Of a DNA stretch of 64,000 bases, positions 16,608 through 26,273 are shown in pieces. Position numbers and translations under genes: made by a program. The DNA is taken from positions 62,001 through 126,000 of the forward strand of contig CAJJXG010000001.1 of assembly GCA_905197045.1 (NCBI GenBank), written 5' to 3'. Below the pieces are notes generated by a model. It was not told the origin of the DNA. It saw nothing but the letters and a program-made list of their open reading frames with translations, and did not search any database. Every line of letters begins with the position of its first letter. Position 1 is the stretch's first letter. The DNA is from an uncultured Caryophanales bacterium (GTDB lineage: Bacteria; Bacillota_I; Bacilli_A; RFN20; CAG-826).

Positions 16608-16937
16608 ATGGCGGATAGAGGAATGAAAAAACGGCTTCCTTTTGCTTCTCTTGTAGAACAACAGGAATATTTAGAAAAGATGCTATATGAAAAAAATAAA
16701 ATAGCACGTCCTTTAGTGAGTGTTGAACGTGCTAGAAAAATTGATACAATCTTAAAACTCTATCCTGATTTAGTTTTAAACTTTGAACTATATATCGATG
16801 GTTACCTTTATAAATATAAAGGAAAGATTCAACATATTGATAAAAACAAAAAAATAATCTATTTTGACGAGTTTTTCTTACCAATTAGAGATATTGTCGA
16901 TATAGATAATCCTGATCCGTTTTCAGAGGTTTGCTAA
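16608..16937 (+). CDS. YolD-like protein
   Basis: This 109-residue protein starts MADRGMKKRLPFASLVEQ, the signature of YolD-like proteins (DRGxxKxxPFASLxE). A beta-rich second half (LYIDGYLYKYKGKIQHID) matches the family. YolD-like proteins often accompany Y-family DNA polymerases such as UvrX, but none is adjacent here. The chosen ATG has no ribosome binding site, and the -10 box ends 9 nt upstream. The 3' end overlaps the convergent gene by 4 nt and lies inside its own terminator hairpin. The function is unknown. Confidence 0.8.
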   Translation: MADRGMKKRLPFASLVEQQEYLEKMLYEKNKIARPLVSVERARKIDTILKLYPDLVLNFELYIDGYLYKYKGKIQHIDKNKKIIYFDEFFLPIRDIVDIDNPDPFSEVC

Positions 16938-16950
16938 AAACCTCTTTTTT
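16925..16950 (+). terminator. Terminator of the YolD-like gene
   Basis: AGAGGTTT and AAACCTCT form an 8-bp stem followed by a T-run. It overlaps the stop codons of two convergent genes. Confidence 0.8.
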
Positions 16951-17596
16951 GTTCTCTAATTGCAAAAATTGGATAAAGGAAAAAAATAAGGCTTGTTCCG
17001 ACAACAACAAAAGCACTTAAAATATAATAAATTAAATATAAAGAATCTAACAAAAGGTTTGCTGAATTAATCATGCCAAATGATCCAAGAACAATAAGTA
17101 AAGTGCCTTGTCCAATTGCAAATAAAACCATCAATCCAGAAACAATTGCCATAATCAAATGATTATGTTTTCCTTTATGATTAAACTCTAATATTAAAAG
17201 GATAAAATAAATTATACCTAAAACCATTCCTGAAAGAACAAAAGAAAATAAAGAAACGCCAAGTGAGTTGGTAAATACTGATTCAATCACCATACGAATT
17301 GCAGGAATAACATAATTAGAAATAATTAAAAAGATTATTCCTATTCGAGCTGGCGCTAACGAATTATTTTCTTTAGCTGTAATAAAGTATCTAACAAGAT
17401 ATAAATCAAATACACAGTTAATTACTAAAAATATAATGCTAGAAATATCAGAAGCTCCATTTAAAAAGAATAAGCTCAAAGCAAAAGAATAAAGTTCTAA
17501 GAGTAATTGAGCTGAACAAACGGCTGCTCCAAGTGTACCGATATGGAAAGAGCGAAATTTACGCCTTAATTTGTTTTTTAAATCTTCAAAATTCAT
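16934..17596 (-). CDS. Small integral membrane protein
   Basis: This 220-residue protein has about six hydrophobic segments between residues 18 and 212 and a short basic N-terminus (KNKLRRKFRSFH). I recognise no family. It is the last gene of the sugar operon, 14 nt after the beta-galactosidase gene, with AAAGGA upstream of the ATG. Co-transcription with glycosidases hints at a link to sugar uptake or the envelope, but nothing in the protein itself says so. Confidence 0.75.
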   Translation of the reverse strand: MNFEDLKNKLRRKFRSFHIGTLGAAVCSAQLLLELYSFALSLFFLNGASDISSIIFLVINCVFDLYLVRYFITAKENNSLAPARIGIIFLIISNYVIPAIRMVIESVFTNSLGVSLFSFVLSGMVLGIIYFILLILEFNHKGKHNHLIMAIVSGLMVLFAIGQGTLLIVLGSFGMINSANLLLDSLYLIYYILSAFVVVGTSLIFFLYPIFAIREQKRGF

Positions 17597-17610
17597 AAAT
17601 AAAAAGTCCT

Positions 17611-20600
17611 TTAGTCAACTTTTTTAATTATAAACTTTAATTGATATTTTTGGCCATTTTTAATTTTGTATTCGCTATGAACTGGGCTAAGCCAAGAATT
17701 ATCGCCACCCACTCCCCTTGTTGCACATAAAATTGTTACATATGTATATTTAACCTTTGGTAATTCATCAAGATGTGTTGCGTTTTCAATTTCTAAGTTT
17801 GACCAAGGCAGCACTTTAAAGCCAAACGAATTATCAACAGCAAAAATACCAAGTTTATTACCTAAACTAGATTTTAGAATAAGTTCTCTTGTAAATAAAT
17901 GAAGTCCACATTCTTGTGGCTTAGCATAATTTACATACTCATTTATTGGATTAGATGTATATCGACCTAACTTCTCTCCATGATATCTATCTATATAATT
18001 GTCTTTTTCGCCAAGTCCATAATAATAAAATTCATCAATTAAAGAAGGAATTTTAATAGTTAAACCAATTTCTCCAGGAGCAAATTGGAGTCGAGAGATT
18101 TTTATATCAAGTGTTGCAAGAATTGATCCATCACTTAAAATTTCATATTCAATTTTTGCTTTCTTAGGCTTATTCCCATATAAGTAGCGATAAAAATACT
18201 TGAGTTTTGCAGTGTTTTTGCCTATTTTTGGTAGCATAAACTTGGCAAATTTAGGAATTAAAAAGTTTGCTTTATTTGCACCCATATAATTATCTAAAAA
18301 ATAGCGCGAAATATTTTCATCATTATCAGTCGTAGCTCTAAATAAAGAAACTTTAATTGGCTCAGCTATAAATTCTTCATTATTAATTTTAATTGAAGAA
18401 AGTCCGCCATGAAAATTGTCCATTCCAGTAAATAAATAAGAAACATTTTTATTTACATTGACTCCAAAATTAAATCCACTTTGAATGAATTCTATCTCAG
18501 CACTATTTTCATTGAGTCGATAAAGAGGGGCTTTTTCTAACCTAGAATTAAACAAATACTCAAAAAAGCCAACTTCATAATCTTTCTTCTCATAAACTTG
18601 GTCTTGCTTTAAGTAATAACTTATTCTAATCAAAATTTCTTTATTAGAAGTTAAATTTTCTTTATTTATTTTCAATGTAAAACTTGATTCAGGAGCAATA
18701 TCTAAATCAAATGGGGATTCACTTGCTAAAACCCCGTTTTCATAAAAAGCTAATTTAAAATAATATTCACTAGTTCCTTTAAAGTGATTAGTATTTTTGA
18801 TAAGTATGCCTTCTTCAACCTTTTCAAAAACAATATCTTGATAAAAATATTTAACTACATCGAGTTTACTAGTTTTTTCTCTATTAGAAAGTAATAGTCC
18901 ATCAGCACAAAATACTCCATCATGTGGACGATCTCCAAAATCACCACCATAATGCACAACTTTTGTCTTTTCATCGACAATTCCTTGATCGACAAAATCC
19001 CAAATAAAACCACCTTGGTAATTTTTAAATTCCTCTGTTAACTCCATATACTCTTTAAAGTTTCCGGTTGAATTACCCATTGAGTGCTCAAATTCACAGT
19101 TAATAAATGGTTTATGTGTTTGTTTTTTTAATCTTCTTTTTATTTGAGAAGGCGAAATATACATTCCTGAATCAATATCAGTTAAAGAAGAATACTTCTT
19201 TTTATAGTAGCAACCTTCATAATGAATAAGTCTTAATGGATCTTTTTCTTTAAAGAATTTATATGAGTTTTTAAAGACAGAACCAACACTACTTTCATTA
19301 CCTAAACTCCAAATGATAATTGAAGGATGATTGCGGTTATTTTTATATATTGCGTTGTCTTTTGCAAGAACTAAGTCGTTATATTCCTCATAGTTTCCAG
19401 GTAAAACTCCGCAAATACCATCTCTTTTTGTTAAACTCGACCAAGTACCATGAGTTTCAAGATCGACCTCATCAATTAGATAAAACCCTAATTTATCAGC
19501 TAATTCATAAAAGTATGGTTTATTAGGATAATGACTCGTTCTTATAGCATTAAAGTTATTTGCTTTTAAAAGCAAAAGGTCTTTTTTAATAGTTTCATCA
19601 CTTATTGCTCTACCAACATGCTCTTCAAACTCATGACGGTTAATGCCTTTAAATATAATTCGTTTACCATTTAATAAAATAATGCCATCTTTAATTTTTA
19701 TGTTTCTAAAACCAACATCAACTGTTGTTGCTTCAATTATTTGATTCGCTTTAATTAAGAAAATATCTAATTGATAAAGATTTGGTACTTCTGCCGACCA
19801 TGGTAAAACGTTATTGATGCTCTTTTTAATAAACACTTCTTCATTATTTATGTCTGCCGTTTCTTCAAAGAGTTTATTCCCACAATAGCGCAAAGAATAT
19901 TTTAAATATGCTTCAGTTATATTCCCTTTTAAATTAATTGATAAATCTAAAATACCGGTCGTATTATCTTCATTTAAGAAAGAACGATTATCAATATCTT
20001 CAATATGCCTTAAAGGTATAAACTTTAGGCTGACGTCTCTAAATATTCCGCCAAATCTCCACATGTCTTGATCTAAAAACCAAGATTGCTTTGAATATTT
20101 AAAAACTATTAAAGCAATACGATTAACGCCTTTTACTAAATAATTTGTTATATCAAACTCGGTAGGAGTAAAGTTTTTTTCTGAATAACCAACAAAAACC
20201 CCGTTTATATAAAGATATAAAGAAGAATTAAACCCTCCAATATTTAAGACAATTCTTTCGCTTAAAGCGTTTTTCATTTCAAAGTCTTTTAAATAAACGC
20301 CAACTGGATTATTTTTAGGCGTTTTTCCAAGTTCAACATTTTCTTTCCCAAACCAAGGGTATTGTTGATTAACATATTGTGGTTTGCCATAACCATTTAA
20401 TTCAAAATGGCCAGGGACACAAATTTCACCTAAAGAATTAATATCAAAATTTTGTGAAAGTAAATATTCAATTTCATCACAAAATTTTGAATAATAAGCG
20501 AAGCGCCATTTTCCGTTTAAAGAAACTTTATTTTCTTTGTCATTAAAATAAATTTTATGATCGGAATGATCTTCCAAAGCATTAATAGAAGTAATTTTTG

Positions 20601-20637
20601 GGTTATCAAGTAAAGATAAATCGATAAAATTAGACAT
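17611..20637 (-). CDS. lacZ: Beta-galactosidase, GH2 (LacZ type)
   Basis: This 1008-residue enzyme has the full five-domain LacZ plan, close in length to E. coli LacZ (1023). The acid/base is Glu448 in WSLGNES and the nucleophile is Glu515 in NCEFEHSMGN. Upstream is the NRHEFEEHVGR metal/substrate segment, and the C-terminal third carries the Bgal small-chain domain (FRATTDNDEN near residue 785). It hydrolyses terminal beta-galactosides such as lactose in the cytoplasm; no signal peptide is present. Translation is probably coupled to the preceding alpha-galactosidase gene (2-nt gap). Confidence 0.95.
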   Translation of the reverse strand: MSNFIDLSLLDNPKITSINALEDHSDHKIYFNDKENKVSLNGKWRFAYYSKFCDEIEYLLSQNFDINSLGEICVPGHFELNGYGKPQYVNQQYPWFGKENVELGKTPKNNPVGVYLKDFEMKNALSERIVLNIGGFNSSLYLYINGVFVGYSEKNFTPTEFDITNYLVKGVNRIALIVFKYSKQSWFLDQDMWRFGGIFRDVSLKFIPLRHIEDIDNRSFLNEDNTTGILDLSINLKGNITEAYLKYSLRYCGNKLFEETADINNEEVFIKKSINNVLPWSAEVPNLYQLDIFLIKANQIIEATTVDVGFRNIKIKDGIILLNGKRIIFKGINRHEFEEHVGRAISDETIKKDLLLLKANNFNAIRTSHYPNKPYFYELADKLGFYLIDEVDLETHGTWSSLTKRDGICGVLPGNYEEYNDLVLAKDNAIYKNNRNHPSIIIWSLGNESSVGSVFKNSYKFFKEKDPLRLIHYEGCYYKKKYSSLTDIDSGMYISPSQIKRRLKKQTHKPFINCEFEHSMGNSTGNFKEYMELTEEFKNYQGGFIWDFVDQGIVDEKTKVVHYGGDFGDRPHDGVFCADGLLLSNREKTSKLDVVKYFYQDIVFEKVEEGILIKNTNHFKGTSEYYFKLAFYENGVLASESPFDLDIAPESSFTLKINKENLTSNKEILIRISYYLKQDQVYEKKDYEVGFFEYLFNSRLEKAPLYRLNENSAEIEFIQSGFNFGVNVNKNVSYLFTGMDNFHGGLSSIKINNEEFIAEPIKVSLFRATTDNDENISRYFLDNYMGANKANFLIPKFAKFMLPKIGKNTAKLKYFYRYLYGNKPKKAKIEYEILSDGSILATLDIKISRLQFAPGEIGLTIKIPSLIDEFYYYGLGEKDNYIDRYHGEKLGRYTSNPINEYVNYAKPQECGLHLFTRELILKSSLGNKLGIFAVDNSFGFKVLPWSNLEIENATHLDELPKVKYTYVTILCATRGVGGDNSWLSPVHSEYKIKNGQKYQLKFIIKKVD

Positions 20638-20639
20638 AA

Positions 20640-22874
20640 CTACAATAATTTTTCCCTTTTAACGTTTTGTGCTTTTTTATTTAAGACGGTTTTTACAACA
20701 CTATTCACTTCTTTAATTACAAATAGCATCGTCATCCCTTCTTTTAAAGGAGCACTAATATTAATACCTATATTCATATAAAAGTCGCCTTTATAAACAT
20801 CATTTGTTAATGAGTTAAAATAGTATTTATTAGGATTTAAGCCCTTTAAGCGAATAAAACGAGCTTTTGTTTGTTCTCTTTTGAAATTAAAATTAAAAAC
20901 TAATGCTTCCTTTTGATCCTTTGTGACACACATCCAAGAAGCGAAATTAGATTTATAAGGCGATTTTAAAACGTAATAATCACCTTTTGTTACAACATGA
21001 TGAAATTGTTTAACAATTTTATTTAGAGAAATTACTGTATTTTTCTCTTCTTCTGTTAACTTTTCAGGATTCAATTCATATCCGAAAGTTCCAAAAGCAG
21101 AAACGATAATCTTATCTTGTATCGTTAATGAATTGGCGGTACTTACATGAGCACCAATTGTTGAAAGTGGATAAAAAATATTAGTTGCAAATTGAATCAT
21201 GACTCGCGAAAAAGGATTTGTTTCATCACTTCCCCATATTTGTGGAGAATAATAAAGCATTCCTAAATCAAAACGACCTCCGCCGCTTGCACATGTTTCT
21301 AACAATATATCAGGGTATCGTGTTATAAATTTATTCAATAACGAATAAGCACCTAAAACAAATCTATGAAAAATTTCGCCTTGTTTTTCATTGCCTAAAT
21401 AAAGTGATGAAATTTCCGACAAGTATCGATTAAAATCCCATTTACAATAATCGAAATTGTATTTGTCAAAGATATTTGAAAGTTTGTTAAAAATATAATT
21501 AATCACTTCAGGATTTGTTAAATCCATTACTAATTGATGTCTTAAAAGTGTAGGAGACATCTTTCTATCAAATAAGGCAAATTCTGGATGATTGCGATAT
21601 ATATCAGAATCTGGCGAAATCATTTCTGGCTCAACCCAAATTCCAAATTTCATTCCGTTTTGATGAGCAAAATCAATAACTTCTTTTAAATTGATTTTTT
21701 CTTCATTAACATCCCAATCACCTAAGCTGGTTTTGTCATTATTTCTTTTTCCAAACCATCCATCATCTAATACAACTTGCTCTATACCTAAGCTTTTAGC
21801 ATCTAATATTAGTTTTTTAATCTTCTCGGTATCAAAGTTAAACAAAAATGGTTCCCAAGAATTAATTAAAATAGGTCTCTCTTTCAAAGAAAACTTACTA
21901 GGCAAAAGATAGTTTCTTACTAAATCATGCATTATTTGAGTTGCTTTATTTATACCAAAAGAAGAATAAACTAAAACACATTCAGGTGTATCAAAGCTCT
22001 CGCAACTTTTGATTTTAAATTCAAAGCAATCGTCGTTAATTAAGGCATTAAGTCTAAAATGATCATATTCATCAAGAGCAACTTCGAACTTAAAATTGCC
22101 ACTATAAACAAGTGAAGCCATATAAACTTCACCATAATCATAATTTGCTTCTTTTCCTTTAATGATAATAGCAGGATTTTGTCTAAATCCTCTTCCACCA
22201 TGATTATCATTTACTACAATTTTGCTATGACCAATAGGAGTAACTTCTAATTCTCGATCGTCTCCCCATTGACCATGCATCGAGATTAACTCATAGTCTT
22301 TATTAACAGAGTCTAATTCTAAAGAACATAATCTTTTTAAAATAATTTCATTCTTTGTTAAGTTTTTTAAGCGAGAAAACCTAACTAACGCGTTTAAGTC
22401 TTTAAAAATCGTGTAATAAAGTTCTAGATAAATTTCCTCTTTTTCATCTTTTAAAGTTACAACAAGAGTTTCAGCTTCTTTTGCTTTTGACACTTTAAAA
22501 TGAGGTAAATCGTTTGGCGAAATTTTGTAATTTGACACAAAATGAGAATGATATTTAAAACTGGTAATTTCAGAATTATCGCAATGTTTAATGATAGCAA
22601 ATGGCGCTCGACAATCACTTTTTAAATAGCTTCCAACTTCAAAGAGCGATCCTTGTTCACTAAAATAATAGGACTCATCACAAATTTCTTGATTATCTTT
22701 TAAATAAGCATAGCGTTCAATATATCTTTCATTAACTCTTTCAAGTGTAATATCATCAAGTTTTTTCCCACTATATAAATGGATTAAATAACCTAATTTG
22801 TTAATACCAAAATAATATGAATAATTGTCGTTTGATAAATTAAAAATTTTCTTTTTTGCGTCAAAATAAATCAT
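20640..22874 (-). CDS. Alpha-galactosidase, GH36
   Basis: This 744-residue cytoplasmic enzyme removes alpha-1,6-galactose from raffinose-family sugars and galactomannan fragments. The nucleophile is Asp480 in CKWDFNR and the acid/base is Asp550 in WGSDETNPFSR. The N-terminal supersandwich domain and the GIWVEPEMISPDS strand are typical of the long bacterial GH36 group. Length is normal for the group. No signal peptide is present, so the sugars must be imported, likely by the GPH transporter of this operon. GAGG precedes the ATG. Confidence 0.94.
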   Translation of the reverse strand: MIYFDAKKKIFNLSNDNYSYYFGINKLGYLIHLYSGKKLDDITLERVNERYIERYAYLKDNQEICDESYYFSEQGSLFEVGSYLKSDCRAPFAIIKHCDNSEITSFKYHSHFVSNYKISPNDLPHFKVSKAKEAETLVVTLKDEKEEIYLELYYTIFKDLNALVRFSRLKNLTKNEIILKRLCSLELDSVNKDYELISMHGQWGDDRELEVTPIGHSKIVVNDNHGGRGFRQNPAIIIKGKEANYDYGEVYMASLVYSGNFKFEVALDEYDHFRLNALINDDCFEFKIKSCESFDTPECVLVYSSFGINKATQIMHDLVRNYLLPSKFSLKERPILINSWEPFLFNFDTEKIKKLILDAKSLGIEQVVLDDGWFGKRNNDKTSLGDWDVNEEKINLKEVIDFAHQNGMKFGIWVEPEMISPDSDIYRNHPEFALFDRKMSPTLLRHQLVMDLTNPEVINYIFNKLSNIFDKYNFDYCKWDFNRYLSEISSLYLGNEKQGEIFHRFVLGAYSLLNKFITRYPDILLETCASGGGRFDLGMLYYSPQIWGSDETNPFSRVMIQFATNIFYPLSTIGAHVSTANSLTIQDKIIVSAFGTFGYELNPEKLTEEEKNTVISLNKIVKQFHHVVTKGDYYVLKSPYKSNFASWMCVTKDQKEALVFNFNFKREQTKARFIRLKGLNPNKYYFNSLTNDVYKGDFYMNIGINISAPLKEGMTMLFVIKEVNSVVKTVLNKKAQNVKREKLL

Positions 22875-22875
22875 T

Positions 22876-24525
22876 TTAAATTACCTCAAATATCCCTCCA
22901 AAATATGGCGGAATTTCTTTTAGCTTTACATCTTCATCATAATTAGAAATCAAGCATTTTAAAGACAAAATCTCGTTATATTTAACTTTTTTTGAAGAAA
23001 AATTAAGAATAATTTGATATGTTTTACCATTATAAGATCTAAAGAAACTAACAATATCGTTTGTTAAAGTTTCTTCTTTAAAATCGCCAAATTTTAACAC
23101 ATCACTATTATTTCTAAAGTTAATTATCTTTTTATAAAAATTCAAAATTGAAGATGGATCTTTCTTTTCCTCTTCAACATTAATCTTTTTATATAAAGGA
23201 TTAACTTTTATCCATGTTTCATGGCCTTTATTAAATCCACCATTTTCTGTATCATCCCATTGCATTGGAGTACGAGCATGATCTCTATTAATAGTTTCAT
23301 TAATCATTTTAAAAGCTCTAGCTTCACTCACTTTTAATAAACGTTCAACTGTTTTTGTTGTTGAAATTGCAGCTACGTCTTTGCAATCTTTTAAAGCAGC
23401 GTTTTCAATATTTAAACTTCCGATTTCCTCGCCTTGATAAATAAATGGCGTTCCTTTTAAAGAAAGCAAAAATACCGCAAGCATTTTAGCGCTTTCTTTG
23501 TAATATTTGCTTGAATTGCCATATCGATTTACGCTTCTAAGTTGGTCATGATTTTCTAAATAATTTGCCATCCAAGGAACGTCTTTTTGCCATTTAAAAA
23601 TTGGTTTTACTAGGCGCTTTGTATTAAATTTTCTTTTAATTACTGGAATTAATTTGCTTTTATCAGCATAAACATGGTCGAATTCAAAAAACATGTCCAG
23701 ACAACGCTCATTTAAAAAACGATTCCCTACTTCTTTATTAAGTTCGCCAGTTTCACCAACTAAAAAGGTATCATAATTATCCAAAACTTCAGTTCTAAAA
23801 CGTGTCAAAATTTTAAACATTTCATCTTGATTTGAATAATATTTTGCTCCTCTATTATATAAAAGGTGAGAATAATCATTTTTTAAACTTGATTTATAAA
23901 TATGGTTTATTACATCGCATCTAAAACCATAAACGCCTTTATCAAGCCAGAACTTTAAAATGTCTTTTACTTCATTAATTACGTCTGGATTTGAATAATT
24001 TAAATCTGCTTGGCTATCACAATAAAGATGCATGTAATAAAACCCTGGTAACTCATCAACTTTCTTCCAAGCAGTTCCAGTAAAGCAACTTTGCCAATTA
24101 TTTGGCGCTTTATTATGTTTTTTACCTTTACCTTCCTTAATAAAATAATAATTACGATATTTATTTTCTGGAGTTTCTATCGCTTTTTTAAACCAATCAT
24201 GTTCTGTTGATGTGTGATTAATTACTAAATCCATCACAACTTTAATATCTCTTGAATTTGCTTCTTTTAAAAGTTCATCAAAATCCTCCATTGTTCCAAA
24301 TCGAGGGTTAATTCTTTTATAATCGGCAATGTCATACCCCATATCATCCATTGGAGAAAGATAGATTGGTGAAAGCCATATAATACCAATACCTAATTCT
24401 TTTAAATAGTCGAGTTTTGCGTTAATTCCTTTTAAATCGCCCCATCCATCGTTATTAAAATCATAAAAACTCGATGGATAAATTTGATAAACAACTCTTT
24501 TTTTAAATTCATTGCTTTGAATCAT
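22876..24525 (-). CDS. Alpha-glucosidase, GH13 (oligo-1,6-glucosidase type)
   Basis: This 549-residue enzyme has the GH13 barrel from the N-terminus (VVYQIYPSSFYDFNNDG). Its catalytic triad is Asp204 (GFRCDVINH), Glu258 (VGETGEL) and Asp327 (ENHDQ). It belongs to the oligo-1,6-glucosidase/dextran glucosidase/trehalose-6-phosphate hydrolase group; which substrate is not certain. With the neighbouring alpha- and beta-galactosidases, degradation of imported alpha-linked oligosaccharides is most likely. An in-frame ATG 18 nt upstream (24543) is possible. The chosen start overlaps the transporter gene by 17 nt and has AAAAGAGA upstream. Confidence 0.92.
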   Translation of the reverse strand: MIQSNEFKKRVVYQIYPSSFYDFNNDGWGDLKGINAKLDYLKELGIGIIWLSPIYLSPMDDMGYDIADYKRINPRFGTMEDFDELLKEANSRDIKVVMDLVINHTSTEHDWFKKAIETPENKYRNYYFIKEGKGKKHNKAPNNWQSCFTGTAWKKVDELPGFYYMHLYCDSQADLNYSNPDVINEVKDILKFWLDKGVYGFRCDVINHIYKSSLKNDYSHLLYNRGAKYYSNQDEMFKILTRFRTEVLDNYDTFLVGETGELNKEVGNRFLNERCLDMFFEFDHVYADKSKLIPVIKRKFNTKRLVKPIFKWQKDVPWMANYLENHDQLRSVNRYGNSSKYYKESAKMLAVFLLSLKGTPFIYQGEEIGSLNIENAALKDCKDVAAISTTKTVERLLKVSEARAFKMINETINRDHARTPMQWDDTENGGFNKGHETWIKVNPLYKKINVEEEKKDPSSILNFYKKIINFRNNSDVLKFGDFKEETLTNDIVSFFRSYNGKTYQIILNFSSKKVKYNEILSLKCLISNYDEDVKLKEIPPYFGGIFEVI

Positions 24526-26047
24526 TGTTATGTCTCTTTTCAATTTCTAAAACCATGATTTCATGATTTTCTTCAGTAATTTTATAGGTGCATTTAATCC
24601 AAATGAAACAAACAAGCATCAATAAGCCTGGGACTATAGTAAATCCGATTTGATAAACTAGTCTTTGCCAAAATTCTACATTTTCAAAACCAGTAATTGC
24701 ATTAGCAATGTTTCCAACATATTGGCCAACATTTACAGCATCATCGCCAAACTTGGCAATCGCATCCATTTCAGCCTGCGATATTTGATTTGAAATTGTA
24801 TATAAAGATCCTGCAAGGAGTGCAACATATAAAACAATTTGCTGCAAAGAGGAACCAAGTTTAGCGGTAAAAGCTCTTAACGAAAATACTGCACTTTCTC
24901 TTCTTTCTTTAAAATGATACTCATTATATTCAATTGAATCTTGAATCATGATATATAAGATCATACTGATCAAGGTCTGCGCAAAGAAAACCGCAAATCC
25001 CACAACACATAAAAGTGGGAAGAATGTTACTGGATTTAAGAAAATATACAAGAAAAGTAAAACATAACCAACTACAGTAACAACGCTTGCAACTGTAAAT
25101 ATTTTCATTCTGTGTATCTTAAATTTATTAACAAGAAGCGGATAAATAAATTGACCTAGAATAGTAGCTAAAGCGTAAACAACTGTAAATATTAATTGGT
25201 AAGTACCAGCTGCTGAATAACCGTAATTAAAATAGAAGTAATTAAGACCTAAAGTAACTAAAATACTTGATCCAGTGTAATAAAGTAAAATTCCAACAAT
25301 TGAACTTCTAACTTGGTCATTTTTAGCTAAAACGCTAAAAATATCTCTAAATTTCATTTTTTCGCTACTTGTTTCAACCTCTTCACTTCTTTTTCTTTCT
25401 TTCATGAAGATAACTAAAATAAGTTGGCTCACAAAATATAAAACAGATGCAATAATTGCAAAATACATATATGAAATTGTATAGCCGAAACTAGAAGATA
25501 AAATTGGAACTAATCCCCCAGCTGTAAAGCTACCAATTGAAACAAATATTGATAAAAGTGTTGTTAAATTTGCTCTAACTTTTTCTTTTTGAGATAGTGA
25601 AGGTAATACGCTCCAAAAAGCAATATCATTCATCGTATAAGTGAAATCCCACAAAAAGTAGAAAACAGCAAATAAAGCAACATAAGCCCATCCATGAACT
25701 TGAAGACAGAACATTAAAATAGTGACAATGCTACTTAAAAATGCTCCAATAAAAATCCATGGACGATATTTGCCCCATTTAAGGTGCACTTTTTCAACAA
25801 TAAATCCCATAATTGGATCATTGAAGCCGTCCCAAATTCTTAAAACGATAATTATAACGGTAATTGTGCTATACATAGCGATATAATCGCCACCATCTCC
25901 ACCGCCAATTCCACAATATTGAGCATACATTAATAAAAACATGCTAACGAATTGGTAGCAAAGATCACGAAACATTCCACTACTACAAAACAACCATTTT
26001 GTTAGTTTTGGAACATTTTCGCCTTCAAAGGTTTTGTTTTTAAACAT
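24509..26047 (-). CDS. GPH-family sugar:cation symporter
   Basis: This 512-residue, 12-helix transporter belongs to the glycoside-pentoside-hexuronide family (MelB/LacS type). The pattern DGFNDPIMGFIVEK...GKYRPWIFIGA near residues 75-105 is the hallmark of this family's loop 2-3. It imports sugars with Na+ or H+. It is the first gene of an operon whose next genes are GH13, GH36 and GH2 glycosidases, so alpha- and beta-galactosides are likely cargo. No C-terminal EIIA domain is present. AGAGGAAAA precedes the ATG, and TATAAT lies at 26069-26074. Confidence 0.92.
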   Translation of the reverse strand: MFKNKTFEGENVPKLTKWLFCSSGMFRDLCYQFVSMFLLMYAQYCGIGGGDGGDYIAMYSTITVIIIVLRIWDGFNDPIMGFIVEKVHLKWGKYRPWIFIGAFLSSIVTILMFCLQVHGWAYVALFAVFYFLWDFTYTMNDIAFWSVLPSLSQKEKVRANLTTLLSIFVSIGSFTAGGLVPILSSSFGYTISYMYFAIIASVLYFVSQLILVIFMKERKRSEEVETSSEKMKFRDIFSVLAKNDQVRSSIVGILLYYTGSSILVTLGLNYFYFNYGYSAAGTYQLIFTVVYALATILGQFIYPLLVNKFKIHRMKIFTVASVVTVVGYVLLFLYIFLNPVTFFPLLCVVGFAVFFAQTLISMILYIMIQDSIEYNEYHFKERRESAVFSLRAFTAKLGSSLQQIVLYVALLAGSLYTISNQISQAEMDAIAKFGDDAVNVGQYVGNIANAITGFENVEFWQRLVYQIGFTIVPGLLMLVCFIWIKCTYKITEENHEIMVLEIEKRHNNDSKQ

Positions 26048-26068
26048 AATATTTTCCTCTTTTAAATA

Positions 26069-26074
26069 ATTATA
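26069..26074 (-). promoter_or_regulatory. -10 box of the sugar operon
   Basis: TATAAT lies about 20 nt upstream of the transporter ATG. No clear -35 or catabolite-responsive element was found in 26075-26210. Confidence 0.4.
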
Positions 26075-26211
26075 CTTAAGATGAAGTAATTAATGTATAA
26101 AAACATGCTTTATTATCGTACTTTTTTGCTTTTTATTTATCAATTCGACTTTATGGTGAAGTTAAACGTAAACCAAATATTTAAATTCCAAAAATATCGA
26201 GCAAAATATTT

Positions 26212-26238
26212 AAAATCCTCGCAAATCTAATGTCTTTT
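26212..26238 (-). repeat. Dispersed 27-nt intergenic motif, copy 3
   Basis: The plus-strand core is TCCTCGCAAATCTAATGT with flanking A- and T-runs. It lies just beyond the terminator of the lipoprotein gene. Confidence 0.5.
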
Positions 26239-26245
26239 CAAAAAA

Positions 26246-26265
26246 GAGGCTGAAATTCCAGCCTC
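26246..26265 (-). terminator. Intrinsic terminator after the lipoprotein gene
   Basis: The arms GAGGCTG and CAGCCTC form a 7-bp stem followed by TTTTTT on the minus strand. Confidence 0.9.
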
Positions 26266-26273
26266 ATTTTTCT